Assembly: GCF_022669015.1 (NCBI RefSeq)
Contig: NZ_JAKKSL010000002.1
Span: forward strand, 558,001-622,000
Origin: Colwellia maritima
GTDB lineage: Bacteria > Pseudomonadota > Gammaproteobacteria > Enterobacterales > Alteromonadaceae
Reading direction: 5' to 3'
DNA: 64,000 nucleotides
Positions 1 through 9,433 of the stretch are shown piece after piece (the first letter of the stretch is position 1; every line of letters starts with the position of its first letter). A program made the position numbers and the translations under genes. The notes below the pieces were generated by a model, which worked only from the letters and a program-made list of their open reading frames with translations, had not been told where the DNA came from and ran no database searches.

Positions 1-105
1 TAAGTAAAGAAAAATAACCGAATAAGGCCATTTTTTTTAAATTATTGGTAGAAATTCTTTGAGTCGTCATGGGGTATTTACAACACTATAGTTAGCATGA
101 AATAG

Positions 106-447
106 TTAGCATAAAGCTAAGGCATTTTGGGGAGGTCTACCAATAACCGCTTTTTTGCCATCAGTGACAATAGGGCGTTCAATTAGCTTGGGTGTTGCTG
201 CCATGGCGGCAATTAACGTTTTGTCATCTGCTCCCTTAAGGTTTTGCTCTGTAAATTCAGTTTCTTTTACACGCATCATTTCAATAGGAGAACAGGCTAA
301 TAAGGTGAGTAATTTTTCTATGGTTTCTTGATTTATTGGATTTTTGAGGTACTCAATAACATTAATTTCTTTATTGGAATTTGTTTTAATCAACTCAAGG
401 GTTTCTCGGCTTTTTGAACATCTTGGGTTGTGGTAAATGGTTAACAT
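106..447 (-). CDS. ArsC-family arsenate reductase-like protein (YfgD type)
   Basis: This is a 113-residue thioredoxin-fold protein of the ArsC family. The N-terminus carries the active-site motif NPRCSKSRE with the nucleophilic Cys10, and the C-terminal half has the family pattern ERPIV followed by IGRPP. Family members reduce arsenate with glutaredoxin/glutathione, but the YfgD branch is a housekeeping copy whose substrate is poorly defined. It follows bepA on the same strand about 90 bp downstream, the same order as yfgC-yfgD in Escherichia coli, so co-transcription is likely. No arsR or arsenite pump gene is nearby, which argues against a dedicated arsenic operon. Confidence 0.88.
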   Translation of the reverse strand: MLTIYHNPRCSKSRETLELIKTNSNKEINVIEYLKNPINQETIEKLLTLLACSPIEMMRVKETEFTEQNLKGADDKTLIAAMAATPKLIERPIVTDGKKAVIGRPPQNALALC

Positions 448-537
448 AGTTGATCCCTTGCTTCTTACTGAGTCTATTAATTAGCACAGTTTGTGAGTAA
501 ATTTTTTATTGGTGTATTATAAAGAATATGTGTTGAG

Positions 538-2004
538 TTATAAACGTTTGAGTTTATTTTCTTGTTCTTGTAGTTGCAATATTCTTGCTTTTATTCGCTT
601 TTGTAACAATGGTTGTTCTTCCACAAAGTCATAACTAGTTTGTAATTCATCTACTGCTTTGTTGTATGCGCCTAATAAAGCATATACTTCAGCTTTTGTG
701 ATATGCATTAACCCTTTTTTTCCTTGTTTACGATAAACCGTGGTTAAAAGATCATAAGCTATATAGTTACCAGGGCTGATTATTAAAAAGTCTTGTAAGA
801 CCGATGCCGCATGTTCATAATCACCTGATTCAAGTAACGCGTTGCCATAATTAAGACTGATAACTTGATTGTTTGGCATTAACAAACTTAATTCCGATAG
901 CATGGTTAATGCAGCATCATTCATCTTTAAAGCAAGGTAAACATCAGTTAGTGCATCAATATAAAATAAGTTATTTTTATCAGTCTTTAATAAAAACTCT
1001 AAAAGATCTTTTGCTTGTTTAAAGTCTTTATTTTCAAAGTAAGAGAGCGCTAAACCATAATTTGCGGCTGCAGGTAAACTATAACTTTGCTTTTGCAGTT
1101 GTTGTTTGAAATTGGCAATATTGTCTGATGGTGTACTTTGGTATCGCGCTTTTATTCTTGCTTTTGCTAATTCAAAACTAAGATTTGGCGATAATTGCTT
1201 TACAGGAAATTGATGTGCTCTTTGTCTTGCATCCGCAATGCGAGATTCTGGTAAAGGATGAGTTAATAGCATTGCCGGTGGTTTGCTAGCATAACGATAC
1301 TTTTCTGACATTTTAGCAAAAAAACTGGGGGCACCTTGCGGGTCAAAGTTGCTGTTTGCTAATAAGGCAATTCCTACTCTGTCTGCTTCTTTTTCATTGC
1401 TTCGAGTATAATTAATACTGGCTTGTTGAGATGCAGCCATTGACGCACTTAATGCAGCCATACCAACTGTTGGATTAACCAAAGCAATTAAAATACCTGA
1501 TACCAATCCGGCCATATTTAATGCTTGCGAATTACTTTGAGATTCTAAACGACGTGCTAAATGGCGTTGAGTAACATGCGATATTTCGTGAGCAATGACT
1601 GAAGCAAGCTCACTTTCATTCTCTGCAGTCGTTAATAAACCGCTGTGTATACCAACGTGACCACCAAAAAAAGCAAAAGCATTTAACTCATTGTTGTTTA
1701 TTAAGAAAAATTCAAATGCATAATTAACATCTTGAGCATTTTTAACTAACTGATTACCTAAATGATTAATATATTCAGTTAAAACAGGATCTTGGATGAT
1801 AGGTTGAGTCGCCCTAAGTTGACGCATCATAGCTTCACCAATTTGGCGTTCTTTATCTAAAGAAAGTACGCTAAACCCTGAAATACCAATTTCAGGAAGT
1901 TTGTTTTTATTATTTTGTTCACTGGCCTTAACGTCAAAAGTAAACAGTTTAGCTATTATAATTGTCAGGGTAATGCTAATTAACAGCGGTTTTTTGTTAA
2001 ACAA
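538..2004 (-). CDS. bepA: Outer-membrane quality-control metalloprotease/chaperone BepA (M48 + TPR)
   Basis: This 488-residue periplasmic protein begins with a hydrophobic signal segment (residues 5-23). A peptidase M48 domain follows, with the zinc motif HEISH (His139, Glu140, His143) and the downstream Glu in SNEKEAD near residue 204. The C-terminal half is a TPR array of helical pairs. BepA assists LptD and BAM-dependent outer-membrane assembly and degrades stalled intermediates. Length and domain order match the family. It is transcribed towards the arsC-family gene, and divergently from the tusA-like/perM pair across a 315-bp spacer. The bam-related gene bamC lies 3 kb away. The reading frame is intact. 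Confidence 0.95.
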   Translation of the reverse strand: MFNKKPLLISITLTIIIAKLFTFDVKASEQNNKNKLPEIGISGFSVLSLDKERQIGEAMMRQLRATQPIIQDPVLTEYINHLGNQLVKNAQDVNYAFEFFLINNNELNAFAFFGGHVGIHSGLLTTAENESELASVIAHEISHVTQRHLARRLESQSNSQALNMAGLVSGILIALVNPTVGMAALSASMAASQQASINYTRSNEKEADRVGIALLANSNFDPQGAPSFFAKMSEKYRYASKPPAMLLTHPLPESRIADARQRAHQFPVKQLSPNLSFELAKARIKARYQSTPSDNIANFKQQLQKQSYSLPAAANYGLALSYFENKDFKQAKDLLEFLLKTDKNNLFYIDALTDVYLALKMNDAALTMLSELSLLMPNNQVISLNYGNALLESGDYEHAASVLQDFLIISPGNYIAYDLLTTVYRKQGKKGLMHITKAEVYALLGAYNKAVDELQTSYDFVEEQPLLQKRIKARILQLQEQENKLKRL

Positions 2005-2319
2005 TATATGATCCTATTACTTCTATTTCTATTATGAGATTGATATGCGTAAAGTTATGAGAGTCTGATGATAAATATTCAAGATTAATTATAGAATATT
2101 TACGATTTGATACATATCAATGTATCGTTATAAGATATTAATCAAAATAGATAATCTTATGTACTTTGACCACTGCTAGGTTAAAAGATTCGGTTAAAAT
2201 TGAAATTTCTTTATAATCAGCCTAACTTAGCGATTAATTTAACTATTTATATCAGTATAGTTAATATAAGATAACGACATAATTGTCGCAGATAACTTTG
2301 TTAAAAAAAGAAATAATTA
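2005..2319. other. Divergent intergenic region between bepA and the tusA-like gene
   Basis: I see no gene in this 315-bp AT-rich spacer. It must hold the divergent promoters of bepA and the tusA-like gene. Two short inverted repeats stand out: GATACA...TGTATC near 2109-2126, and ATAAGAT...ATCTTAT spanning about 2130-2160. Either could be a regulator site or just AT-rich palindrome noise. Confidence 0.5.
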
Positions 2320-2556
2320 ATGATTTTTCAATACGATGCTAGTCATGAAAAGTGTCCACTTCCGTTGGTTAATTTACGTATTATTTTGAAAAAAATGAAA
2401 AAAGAAGATGTCTGTGTTTTAAAAATAAGTGATATTGGCTCAAAAGAAAGTATTCCTAATTTATTGGCTAAATTAGGTTATCGCTATCAGCAACGTATTA
2501 TTGATAATAATATTGTTGAAATCACTTTATCTAAACACAATGTAAATTATTCTTAA
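2320..2556 (+). CDS. TusA/SirA-family sulfurtransferase-like protein
   Basis: This is a 78-residue TusA-like protein with the family's CPxP signature (Cys12 in KCPLPLVNLR) followed by a beta-alpha-beta fold pattern. TusA proteins pass persulfide sulfur on this cysteine, for example to tRNA 2-thiouridine synthesis. This copy is a paralogue, not clearly TusA itself, so no symbol is given. It lies 17 bp upstream of perM on the same strand, with an AAAGGA ribosome site for perM in the gap, so the two are probably an operon. This pairing next to bepA and bcp is a familiar arrangement in related gammaproteobacteria. Confidence 0.85.
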   Translation: MIFQYDASHEKCPLPLVNLRIILKKMKKEDVCVLKISDIGSKESIPNLLAKLGYRYQQRIIDNNIVEITLSKHNVNYS

Positions 2557-2573
2557 TAGACAAAAGGAAAGAT

Positions 2574-3643
2574 ATGTTTAAGCTGTTCAGCGACTGGTAT
2601 ACACGTAAGTTTTCAGATCCTCACGCGGTAACGCTTGCGGTTATTTTAGTCTGCTCATTTTTATTTATCGCTTTGTTTAGTCAATTGTTGATGCCCGTAC
2701 TTGTTGCTTTGTGTATTGCATTCTTGCTTGATTTACCTGTAAATAAATTAACTAATTTAAAGTTATCCAGAACGGGCGCAACTATCATTGTTGTGGGAGC
2801 GTTTGTTGGCATGACTTTGATTGCTATGTTTGGTTTAATGCCAATTATTTGGAAGCAAAGTAGTAATTTATTACAAGAAGTTCCTCACATGGTTTCAGAA
2901 GGGCAAAAGTACTTATTAACTTTACCTGCACAATACCCTGATATATTTCAAGCATCACAAATTGAAACCTTTATTTCAACGATTAAAGATAAACTGCTTG
3001 AATGGGGGCAAGTAGCTTTAACGGCATCACTTAATTCAATTTTTGATCTTGTCGCTTTACTGGTTTATTTAATTTTGGTGCCTTTAATGGTGTTCTTTTC
3101 CTTAAAGATAAACGAGATCTGTTTGCAAATTTTAGCCGTTTTTTACCTAAAGAAAGACGAATGGCCATTCAAGTAGGTAAAGAAATGAATCAACAAATTT
3201 TGAATTACATTCGCGGTAAAGTAATCGAAATACTTATTGTTGGCATTTCAACAACTATTGCTTTCATCTTTTTAGACTTACGTTACTCGGTATTATTAGG
3301 GGTGTTAGTTGGCTTGTCTGTGTTAGTGCCTTATGTTGGCGCTACTGTGGTTACCATTCCTGTATTTTTAGTGGCTTTATTCCAATGGGGCTTAAGTAAT
3401 GAACTAGGCTATGTAATGTTAGCGTACGGTATTATTCAGGCGATCGATGGAAATGTGATTGTACCTTTATTGTTTTCAGAAGCTGTAAACCTTCACCCAG
3501 TCACTATTATAATTGCGGTCATACTATTTGGAGGTTTATGGGGTTTTTGGGGGGTATTTTTTGCGATTCCTTTAGCAACTTTAGTAAAAGCTGTTATTAA
3601 TGCTTGGTCTTGTACCCAAGAAGATTATGAACCCGCCCAATAA
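2574..3643 (+). CDS. perM: AI-2E family transporter / PerM permease (one-base frameshift)
   Basis: This is a multi-spanning inner-membrane protein of the AI-2E transporter (PerM/YfgO) family, about 355 residues once repaired. The first frame runs to 3176 and the second continues from about 3100. At 3096-3099 a run of four T would need one more T; that restores the family motif FFFLKDK and joins the halves without loss. The C-terminal half has the typical glycine-rich membrane segments and the NPHPVTIII-like motif (here NLHPVTII). Transported substrate is unknown for PerM. It sits downstream of the tusA-like gene and ends before a hairpin terminator at 3676. The break is most likely a sequence error. 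Confidence 0.85.
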
Positions 3644-3675
3644 TGCCCAATAATTTGACATAATCTTTTATTAGT

Positions 3676-3704
3676 AAATGGCAAAAAATCTGTTTGCCAT
3701 TTTC
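3676..3704 (+). terminator. Rho-independent terminator after perM
   Basis: A perfect inverted repeat AAATGGCAAA / TTTGCCATTT is separated by 7 bases and followed by a short T-rich tract. It lies 33 bp after the perM stop codon. Confidence 0.75.
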
Positions 3705-3829
3705 CTCGTGTTTTACTTGCTTACTAACTCGCCACTCATACGAGGTACAAGCTATGTTCGGTCTTTTTAAACGTCATACAGTTGAAATGTCACCTGAAGT
3801 ACGAGGACGCATTATTGATGGTATTAGAT

Positions 3830-4306
3830 TTATTTGGCTAATTCTTTAAGCGTGTCTATCACCACTTGGTGATGATCTTTCGTTTTAAATTTATTAAATA
3901 CGTGAGAAATTTTACCATCAAGTCCGATCAAAAAACTTAAACGGTGGATACCATCGTACTCTCTGCCCATGAATTTTTTTAATCCCCATACACCAAAATC
4001 ATCAGCTACTTTGTGATCAACGTCAGATAGTAAAGTAAAGTTTAATTCGTCACGGGCACAAAATTTTGCTAAACGTTTTGGCTCATCGGGTGAAATACCA
4101 AAAACCACGGTATTTAAATCATTCAATTGGCTTTTACTATCACGTAAACCTTGAGCTTGAACCGTGCAACCGGGAGTCATTGCTTTGGGATAAAAATAAA
4201 CTAACACTTGTTTTTTGCCTATGTAATCTGCAAGGGCAATGTCTTTTTCGTTTTCATCTTTTAGGATAAATAATGGCGCTTTATCGCCAACAGTTAAGGT
4301 ATTCAT
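3830..4306 (-). CDS. bcp: Thioredoxin-dependent peroxiredoxin (Bcp/PrxQ)
   Basis: This 158-residue thiol peroxidase carries the peroxidatic motif TPGCT with Cys47, and the PrxQ arrangement of FYPKAMTPGC then GISPDEP. The position five residues after the peroxidatic cysteine, where E. coli Bcp has its resolving Cys, is Gln here, so it looks like a 1-Cys type enzyme. It reduces hydroperoxides in the cytoplasm using thioredoxin. gcvR lies immediately upstream on the same strand (57 bp gap), the conserved gcvR-bcp order, so the two are probably co-transcribed. The frame is intact. Confidence 0.95.
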   Translation of the reverse strand: MNTLTVGDKAPLFILKDENEKDIALADYIGKKQVLVYFYPKAMTPGCTVQAQGLRDSKSQLNDLNTVVFGISPDEPKRLAKFCARDELNFTLLSDVDHKVADDFGVWGLKKFMGREYDGIHRLSFLIGLDGKISHVFNKFKTKDHHQVVIDTLKELAK

Positions 4307-4363
4307 AGGTGCCTTTTCTTAATCTTGGTAAGGGTTGATAGGATGAAGTGTTTATACATGGTT

Positions 4364-4891
4364 TTATATAAAATTATGAGGGGCTTCTTTAATACAGCCT
4401 TGAACGCCAAATTGCTCACAAAGTTGTAAGAAATCATTTTCAATTTCATCAATACTGATCTTTTGTGTTACAGCAATAGAAATACTGGCACTCATATTAT
4501 GCGTTTGAGGGTTTATTTTGGATCTTAAAGAAGAAATATCTATTTTCCGAGTAGCAAAAAATGCAGTCATTGCTTTTAAAATCCCGGGTTGATCTGTACC
4601 TGTATAGTCTGCTTGATAATGTTCTACGAGATCGTAAGACTTATGACCTGACGTTCGTTTCATCATGGTAACTAAATCTAGATTATGAGCCACCATAGGT
4701 AGCCTTACTTCAATCTTGTTAATTGCACGGTTATCACCATTTAATAGCATGATAAAAGTGAATTCTTGCCCGAATATAGCCATTCTACTATCTAAGATAT
4801 TACAGTCACATTCACTGGCTAACTTAGTGAGTTCACTAACACAGCCAGTTCTATCTGAGCCCATAGCGGTAAGTACTAAATATTGAGACAT
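4364..4891 (-). CDS. gcvR: Glycine cleavage system transcriptional repressor GcvR (double ACT)
   Basis: This is a 175-residue protein of two ACT domains (about 4-75 and 90-165), starting with the GcvR-type pattern VLTAMGSDRTGCVSEL. In E. coli GcvR binds GcvA and represses the glycine cleavage operon when glycine is scarce; it does not bind DNA itself. The gene is upstream of bcp in the conserved order. dapA, which flanks gcvR in E. coli, is not present in the 232-bp space before bamC. Confidence 0.9.
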   Translation of the reverse strand: MSQYLVLTAMGSDRTGCVSELTKLASECDCNILDSRMAIFGQEFTFIMLLNGDNRAINKIEVRLPMVAHNLDLVTMMKRTSGHKSYDLVEHYQADYTGTDQPGILKAMTAFFATRKIDISSLRSKINPQTHNMSASISIAVTQKISIDEIENDFLQLCEQFGVQGCIKEAPHNFI

Positions 4892-5123
4892 TGTTTTACC
4901 TTGTCGATAAAAAAAGAATTATAACGCATCTAAAAAATAAAAATAACCTTCACCAATGATAATAATACGCTTGTGTTTGCAAAAACAGGCAAGTACCATG
5001 GAGCGCTAACAAATTGATGCTGTTTTTAGGTTGTTTTTAATCGAGACAATTGAACCATTTAGGGTTTAAACCATCAAAAGAATACTATTTTATTGACCCA
5101 ACGTGGGTTTTTCAGGAGTTTTA

Positions 5124-6245
5124 ATGAATCGTCAGTTGTTTTATTTTTCTGTGATTACTTTTACATTGTCGGCATGTAGCAATGTTGATAATAAGCGGGC
5201 ACAGGGAGATTTTGATTATGCAAACAAACAAGAAGCTAAAGTGTTTGTTGTACCTGAAAATTTGGACAAGCCTGCAGTACAGAAAGAGTACCTAATTAAC
5301 AAAAAAATTAATAATAATGGTCCAATAGGAAAGAATATGGATATCAGGGCACCATCCTTGGTATTACCTGTTGCGGCTTCTTCTCGAATATTAACAGAGA
5401 CAAGTGATCCAATCATTTGGTTTGACAAAGTATTAGAGAAGAGAGACTTATTAGTTTTTGTTGAAAACGCATTATTTAGTCAATTGAAGTCAGATGGCGT
5501 TGATTATGAGGAAGTTAAGAAAACTGAACCTACTCAAGATAAATCTATAGCAAGACATAAAACGTATGAATCTCAATGGTATCACCATGAAGTTGAAACA
5601 GGTTGGCTTTTTAAAGATCTTGAACTTTCTACCAGTATGCGGTTTCGTTATGAATTTTATCTTAAACCACATGGGCGTAGTTTGTCATTACAGGTTTCTT
5701 TGATTGATTATATGAAAACGGATAGTCGTGGTGGCAGTAAAACGATAGACCCTATCGATAAACAACGTGCTGAAATGAATATGCTTAATGAAATTGTGGC
5801 GCAGGTTGACTATCAATATCGATTAGAGCAAAGAGAAAACCGTTTGATGCGTGCTAATCAAAAACTCGTTATTATTGGTGAAAATAAAGCAACTGAACCC
5901 GCTTATATTGTTGAAATGAGTTTAGACAATTTGTGGGAAAATATGCCTATTTTCTTTGAGAAGCATGGTTTTACTATTAGTGACTTAAATGAAACAAATA
6001 AAATTTACTACGTAGATTTTGTTAAACCAGAAATGAGTATTTGGGACAGCATTTGGGGTGATAATCAGCCTGTAATTGAAGTTAGTGATGCTAAATATCA
6101 ATTTGTGCTTGCGCCAATGGATGACAAAAATCAAAAAACATCGGTGACTGTGTATGATTCAGAAGGTGTACCTTTGTCGATGGATGTATTAGATCGTATT
6201 TTCCCTATTGTAGAAAAAGGATTATCGTTTAGAAATCTTTATTAA
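5124..6245 (+). CDS. bamC: Outer-membrane assembly lipoprotein BamC (NlpB)
   Basis: This lipoprotein belongs to the BAM complex that inserts beta-barrel proteins into the outer membrane. I choose the start at 5124 because AGGAG precedes it by 6 bases and because it gives a compact signal peptide ending in the lipobox LSAC (Cys18). An upstream in-frame start at 5103 would add 7 residues. The rest, about 373 residues, has the disordered N-terminal part followed by two helix-grip domains typical of BamC. The C-terminal half (from about residue 260) contains the second domain. It is followed by a strong terminator. dapA, usually upstream, is absent. Confidence 0.9.
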   Translation: MNRQLFYFSVITFTLSACSNVDNKRAQGDFDYANKQEAKVFVVPENLDKPAVQKEYLINKKINNNGPIGKNMDIRAPSLVLPVAASSRILTETSDPIIWFDKVLEKRDLLVFVENALFSQLKSDGVDYEEVKKTEPTQDKSIARHKTYESQWYHHEVETGWLFKDLELSTSMRFRYEFYLKPHGRSLSLQVSLIDYMKTDSRGGSKTIDPIDKQRAEMNMLNEIVAQVDYQYRLEQRENRLMRANQKLVIIGENKATEPAYIVEMSLDNLWENMPIFFEKHGFTISDLNETNKIYYVDFVKPEMSIWDSIWGDNQPVIEVSDAKYQFVLAPMDDKNQKTSVTVYDSEGVPLSMDVLDRIFPIVEKGLSFRNLY

Positions 6246-6271
6246 AATTGATATGCAGGAAATTTAAAAAT

Positions 6272-6302
6272 AAAAAACGCTGAATTTTCAGCGTTTTTTT
6301 TG
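6272..6302 (+). terminator. Rho-independent terminator after bamC
   Basis: The hairpin ACGCTGA-ATT-TTCAGCGT is preceded by A6 and followed by T8. It is symmetrical enough to work on both strands. Confidence 0.85.
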
Positions 6303-6313
6303 TTTACACGTTA

Positions 6314-6432
6314 ATAATACCAGTGTCATTAATTAAGTGAGCTGTTCTATACGTAAAAAATATACGTAGAAAAAATTGCTAAATACAAGGCATTTATTTT
6401 AATAACGAGTTGTTTAATAATTAATGGTATAA
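6314..6432 (+). repeat. MITE-like interspersed repeat, copy A
   Basis: This intergenic element starts with TAATACCAGTGTCATTAATT and contains the block TATACGTAGAAAAAATTGC followed by AATACAAGGCATTTATTT. The same blocks recur, reverse-complemented, at 41705-41867, and the ends recur at 12989-13066. Copy A lacks the distal segment found in the 41.7-kb copy. It has no coding capacity. It abuts the stop codon of the downstream minus-strand gene. Confidence 0.75.
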
Positions 6433-6433
6433 C

Positions 6434-6625
6434 CTATTCTTTATTGTCACTCTTAATCGTTGGCATTTTATGATCAGTACGATGAGTTCTGGGTAAGGTT
6501 TCTTCACGGTCATTTAAATTTTGTTTACGCATTTTGTGATGAGTACTTTTTTGGAAAGTACTGAAATTTCCAATAATAAGAACTAATGCGATGCCTATTA
6601 TTAAATAAGCTATCCAGTTATCCAT
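6434..6625 (-). CDS. Small DUF2897-like membrane protein
   Basis: This 63-residue protein has one N-terminal membrane helix (about residues 5-22) followed by a strongly charged, Lys/Arg/His-rich tail. The pattern MDNWIAYLIIGIALVLIIGN matches small DUF2897 proteins of Alteromonadales as I remember them; function is unknown. It is on the same strand as the M15 peptidase and dapE upstream, so it may be the last gene of that transcript. Confidence 0.65.
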   Translation of the reverse strand: MDNWIAYLIIGIALVLIIGNFSTFQKSTHHKMRKQNLNDREETLPRTHRTDHKMPTIKSDNKE

Positions 6626-6670
6626 GTTTAATCCTATTGCCTTTGTTATTTAAAATATGATGGATATATC

Positions 6671-7401
6671 TTAATAATCAATTGTCTGAATGTTATTTAT
6701 GTATTGTTTAAAAATAGTCGGTAGATTTTCAATAATGGTTGTTTTTCCAGATATATCTGTTTTTTCTAATATTGTTTGAAGTAACTCATTATTCGATTGT
6801 GATTGATATTGCTTAGCAAGTGGCACATAAGATAAATGCCAAGGCTCTGCGGCAACACCACCTCGGAACACATCGTAGGGAAAATAAAATCCATGCTTTG
6901 TTGCATTAGCTGCTAACTTGACTTGACAGTCTTGCCATCGGTCCGGTACTCGCATATTCCCACGGCTCTAATGTTAATGACGCCCCGTTTAATAAATTTT
7001 CAGCATAAATATCAATGTCGCAGCCCCAATGATGTCTACTTGCACCAGGCAGGGCTGAGAAAAGTAAAATAGCTTTAATGATATCAATTTCATTAAGTTG
7101 GCTAATATTGACTGAATCTCCCGCCATATTTTTAACAGCAGTTTTACCATTAAATTTATTATTCCAAATGAGAAGTTGCCGTTCAAATGAGCGAAAACCA
7201 CTCGCAATTTTGATTTCAATATCTGCTTCAGCAGCACTGGTTACCAGTGATTGAAAATCATCAAGCATAAGTTGATGTATACCTAAATTTTTACGATGAC
7301 CTGTTTGTTCAAAATAATGAATATGCTGATCTGTTAAGCCCAAGCATTTGTGCCGGTATATCACCTGTTAAAGTATGATTTACCGCTTTTTTACTGTTCA
7401 T
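6671..7401 (-). CDS. M15 (VanY/LdcB-type) D-Ala-D-Ala carboxypeptidase (two frame breaks)
   Basis: This is a zinc peptidase of family M15B that trims peptidoglycan stem peptides. Visible motifs are GFRSFERQ, the metal-binding block [23 protein letters not shown] and the C-terminal EPWHLSY. I place the start at 7401 ([14 protein letters not shown]), where it overlaps the dapE stop codon, suggesting translational coupling. Two single-base changes are needed: an extra G at about 7339-7341 (plus-strand CCC) and an extra base near 6917-6928. No signal peptide is visible, as in some cytoplasmic or recycling members. About 240 residues after repair. Confidence 0.8.
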
Positions 7402-8574
7402 TTGGTAATAGCACCTGTTGTAAGCAAGCATAGTAAATATCGCAAAGTTTATCTAAATCCTGACATACAACAGATTCATTTACTTGATGAATGGTGGCAT
7501 TACATGGGCCTAATTCAATCACTTTTGCACCGGTTGGGGCAATAAATCGTCCGTCAGAGGTTCCACCCGAGGTTGATAATTGTGGATTAGTACCGGTTAC
7601 ACTACTAACAGCTTTTGTCACCGATGTTAGAAAATCACCAGTTTTGTCGCCAAGTTCAGTAATAAATGGTTTTCCATTGAACGTCCATTTAATATCGAAA
7701 TCTAGTTGATGTTTATTCAATATTGTTTCAACTTGTTCCACAATTATTTGATCGGTTAGCTCTGTGCTATAACGCAAGTTAAATAATGCCGTTAAATGGC
7801 CTGGAACAACGTTAGTTGCGCCTGTACCTGAATTAATATTAGAGAGTTGAAAACTGGTGGCCGGAAAATATTCATTGCCATTATCCCAATGCAATTGACT
7901 TAGCTCCGCTAAAGCAGGCATGGCCATATGAATTGGATTAATAACATGATCTGGATAGGCTACGTGTCCTTGCTTACCTTTAATATCGACCTCTGCAGAA
8001 ATAGAACCACGACGGCCATTTTTTATGATATCGCCGACAGAATTTGTGCTAGATGGTTCACCAACAATACAATACGTTATTTTTTCGTTGCGTGCTTCCA
8101 ATGTGTCAATTACACGTGTTGTACCATTAATAAAAGGACCTTCTTCATCACTGGTGATTAAATAAGTAATAGCACCGTGGTAAGTTGGATGATCTGTAAC
8201 GAAACGCTCAGTTGCAACAATCATGGCAGCAAGGCTACCTTTCATATCTGCAGCACCACGCCCATAAAGCACACCATCAATAATGGTGGGTTGAAAAGGG
8301 GGAGTGTGCCAAAGTGCTAGGTTACCCGCCGGTACAACATCAGTATGACCAAAAAACAAAATACAGGGGCATTATTATCAATGCTGCTTTCATTCCCATC
8401 ACGTCTGGACCATAAGTTGATTGTATCTTCAAACACCATCGTTTCATTAACAAAACCTAATTTTTCAAGTCGATCTTTCATTAATTGTTGGCAACCTGCA
8501 TCTTCAGGAGTAACCGATGGACGAGAAATTAAATCGATAGCGAGTTTTATTACATCACTGGTTTGCGTTGACAT
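7391..8574 (-). CDS. dapE: Succinyl-diaminopimelate desuccinylase (one-base frameshift)
   Basis: DapE removes succinate from N-succinyl-LL-diaminopimelate in lysine and peptidoglycan synthesis. The N-terminal part ends with VFCF and the second frame resumes with [10 protein letters not shown], the zinc-binding His motif. Adding one T to the T6 run (plus-strand A6 at 8351-8356) joins them exactly. Further family motifs are [16 protein letters not shown], and [11 protein letters not shown] near the C-terminus. Repaired length is about 394 residues, slightly longer than the usual 375-380. The M15 peptidase overlaps its 3' end and yffB precedes it, as in E. coli. As the gene is normally essential, the break is probably not real. 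Confidence 0.92.
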
Positions 8575-8640
8575 GTGTACCCTTAAAATATAAGTAATTA
8601 AATTGAAAATTTAATAGGAGTGTTAAGTTAAGCTAGATAA

Positions 8641-9030
8641 TTATTTTTGAAAAATACGTTGGTACATCTCAGCTTTAAATCCTAAAAACAATTGTTCTTC
8701 CTTAGTGTTTTCATCAGATAACTTACTCGTCTGAATCAGTAATAAAGGACGTTTTAACAAAGTAGGCTGTGCCATTACTTGAGCAAAAGCTACTTCAACC
8801 GTTAGATTGTTTTTTATATCATCACTTAAGTTTCGGTAAGTTGTACTGCGTTTATTTAATAATGTATCCCAATCGTTTAACTGAACAAAACGTGTTAGTA
8901 ATGCTTCAGTTAATGGCTGTTTTTTAAAATCATAAAATTCATAAGGTATTTGATTAGCAATCAGCCATTTGATTGATTTTTTAACAGTATCGCAGTTGTT
9001 GATACCGTATAAAGTGATATTTGTAGTCAT
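8641..9030 (-). CDS. ArsC/Spx-family protein YffB
   Basis: This 129-residue thioredoxin-fold protein begins with ITLYGINNCDTVKKSIKWL, which has the single active-site Cys of the YffB/Spx branch (NNCDT instead of the CxxC or CSKS forms). The C-terminal LLKRPLLLI is the family's RP motif. YffB is thought to act as a glutathione-dependent thiol reductase; the substrate is unknown. It lies directly upstream of dapE on the same strand, a gene pair conserved in gammaproteobacteria. Confidence 0.88.
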   Translation of the reverse strand: MTTNITLYGINNCDTVKKSIKWLIANQIPYEFYDFKKQPLTEALLTRFVQLNDWDTLLNKRSTTYRNLSDDIKNNLTVEVAFAQVMAQPTLLKRPLLLIQTSKLSDENTKEEQLFLGFKAEMYQRIFQK

Positions 9031-9433
9031 ATTATTTATTTGTTTTCCTTATTTTAATCATATTCACAACAAGATGAATAACTAGGTTGTGATTATTTCG
9101 TCATTACTTTCGTACAGGCTTTTTTACTCTCATGAAATTATTCTCGTGAAATTACTTCCTTTAAGGGTAACGACGACGTCCTGTAAATTTTCATTAGCCA
9201 CTTATTTGCAGGTAAAGCCAAGTTAACGGCAGTGAAGGTCACTACTATAACTATTTTTTATCATTAACTCTAGCAGAGGCTTAGCAGTTTATCAGTGTAA
9301 CAGAGTATCCACAAAAGCTGTGGACATCTCTGTGTGTAATCTTTGTGTTAAAAGTTAACTTGTTGATTTTAAATAAAATATGTTGTTAGTTTGTTTTTTG
9401 TCTCTTCTATTTAATATCAATTTTATTGTAGTA
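9031..9433. other. Intergenic region between yffB and pta
   Basis: This 403-bp stretch has no convincing ORF. The only local structure is a small hairpin TCCACA-aaagc-TGTGGA at 9308-9324. It should contain the yffB-dapE promoter and the end of the ackA-pta transcript. I see nothing else in it. Confidence 0.5.

Noticed and set aside
3754..3849. A 31-codon plus-strand frame with a weak AGG site, overlapping the 3' end of bcp
   Set aside because: Too short, overlaps a well-supported gene end, no recognisable sequence. Could be real but nothing supports it.
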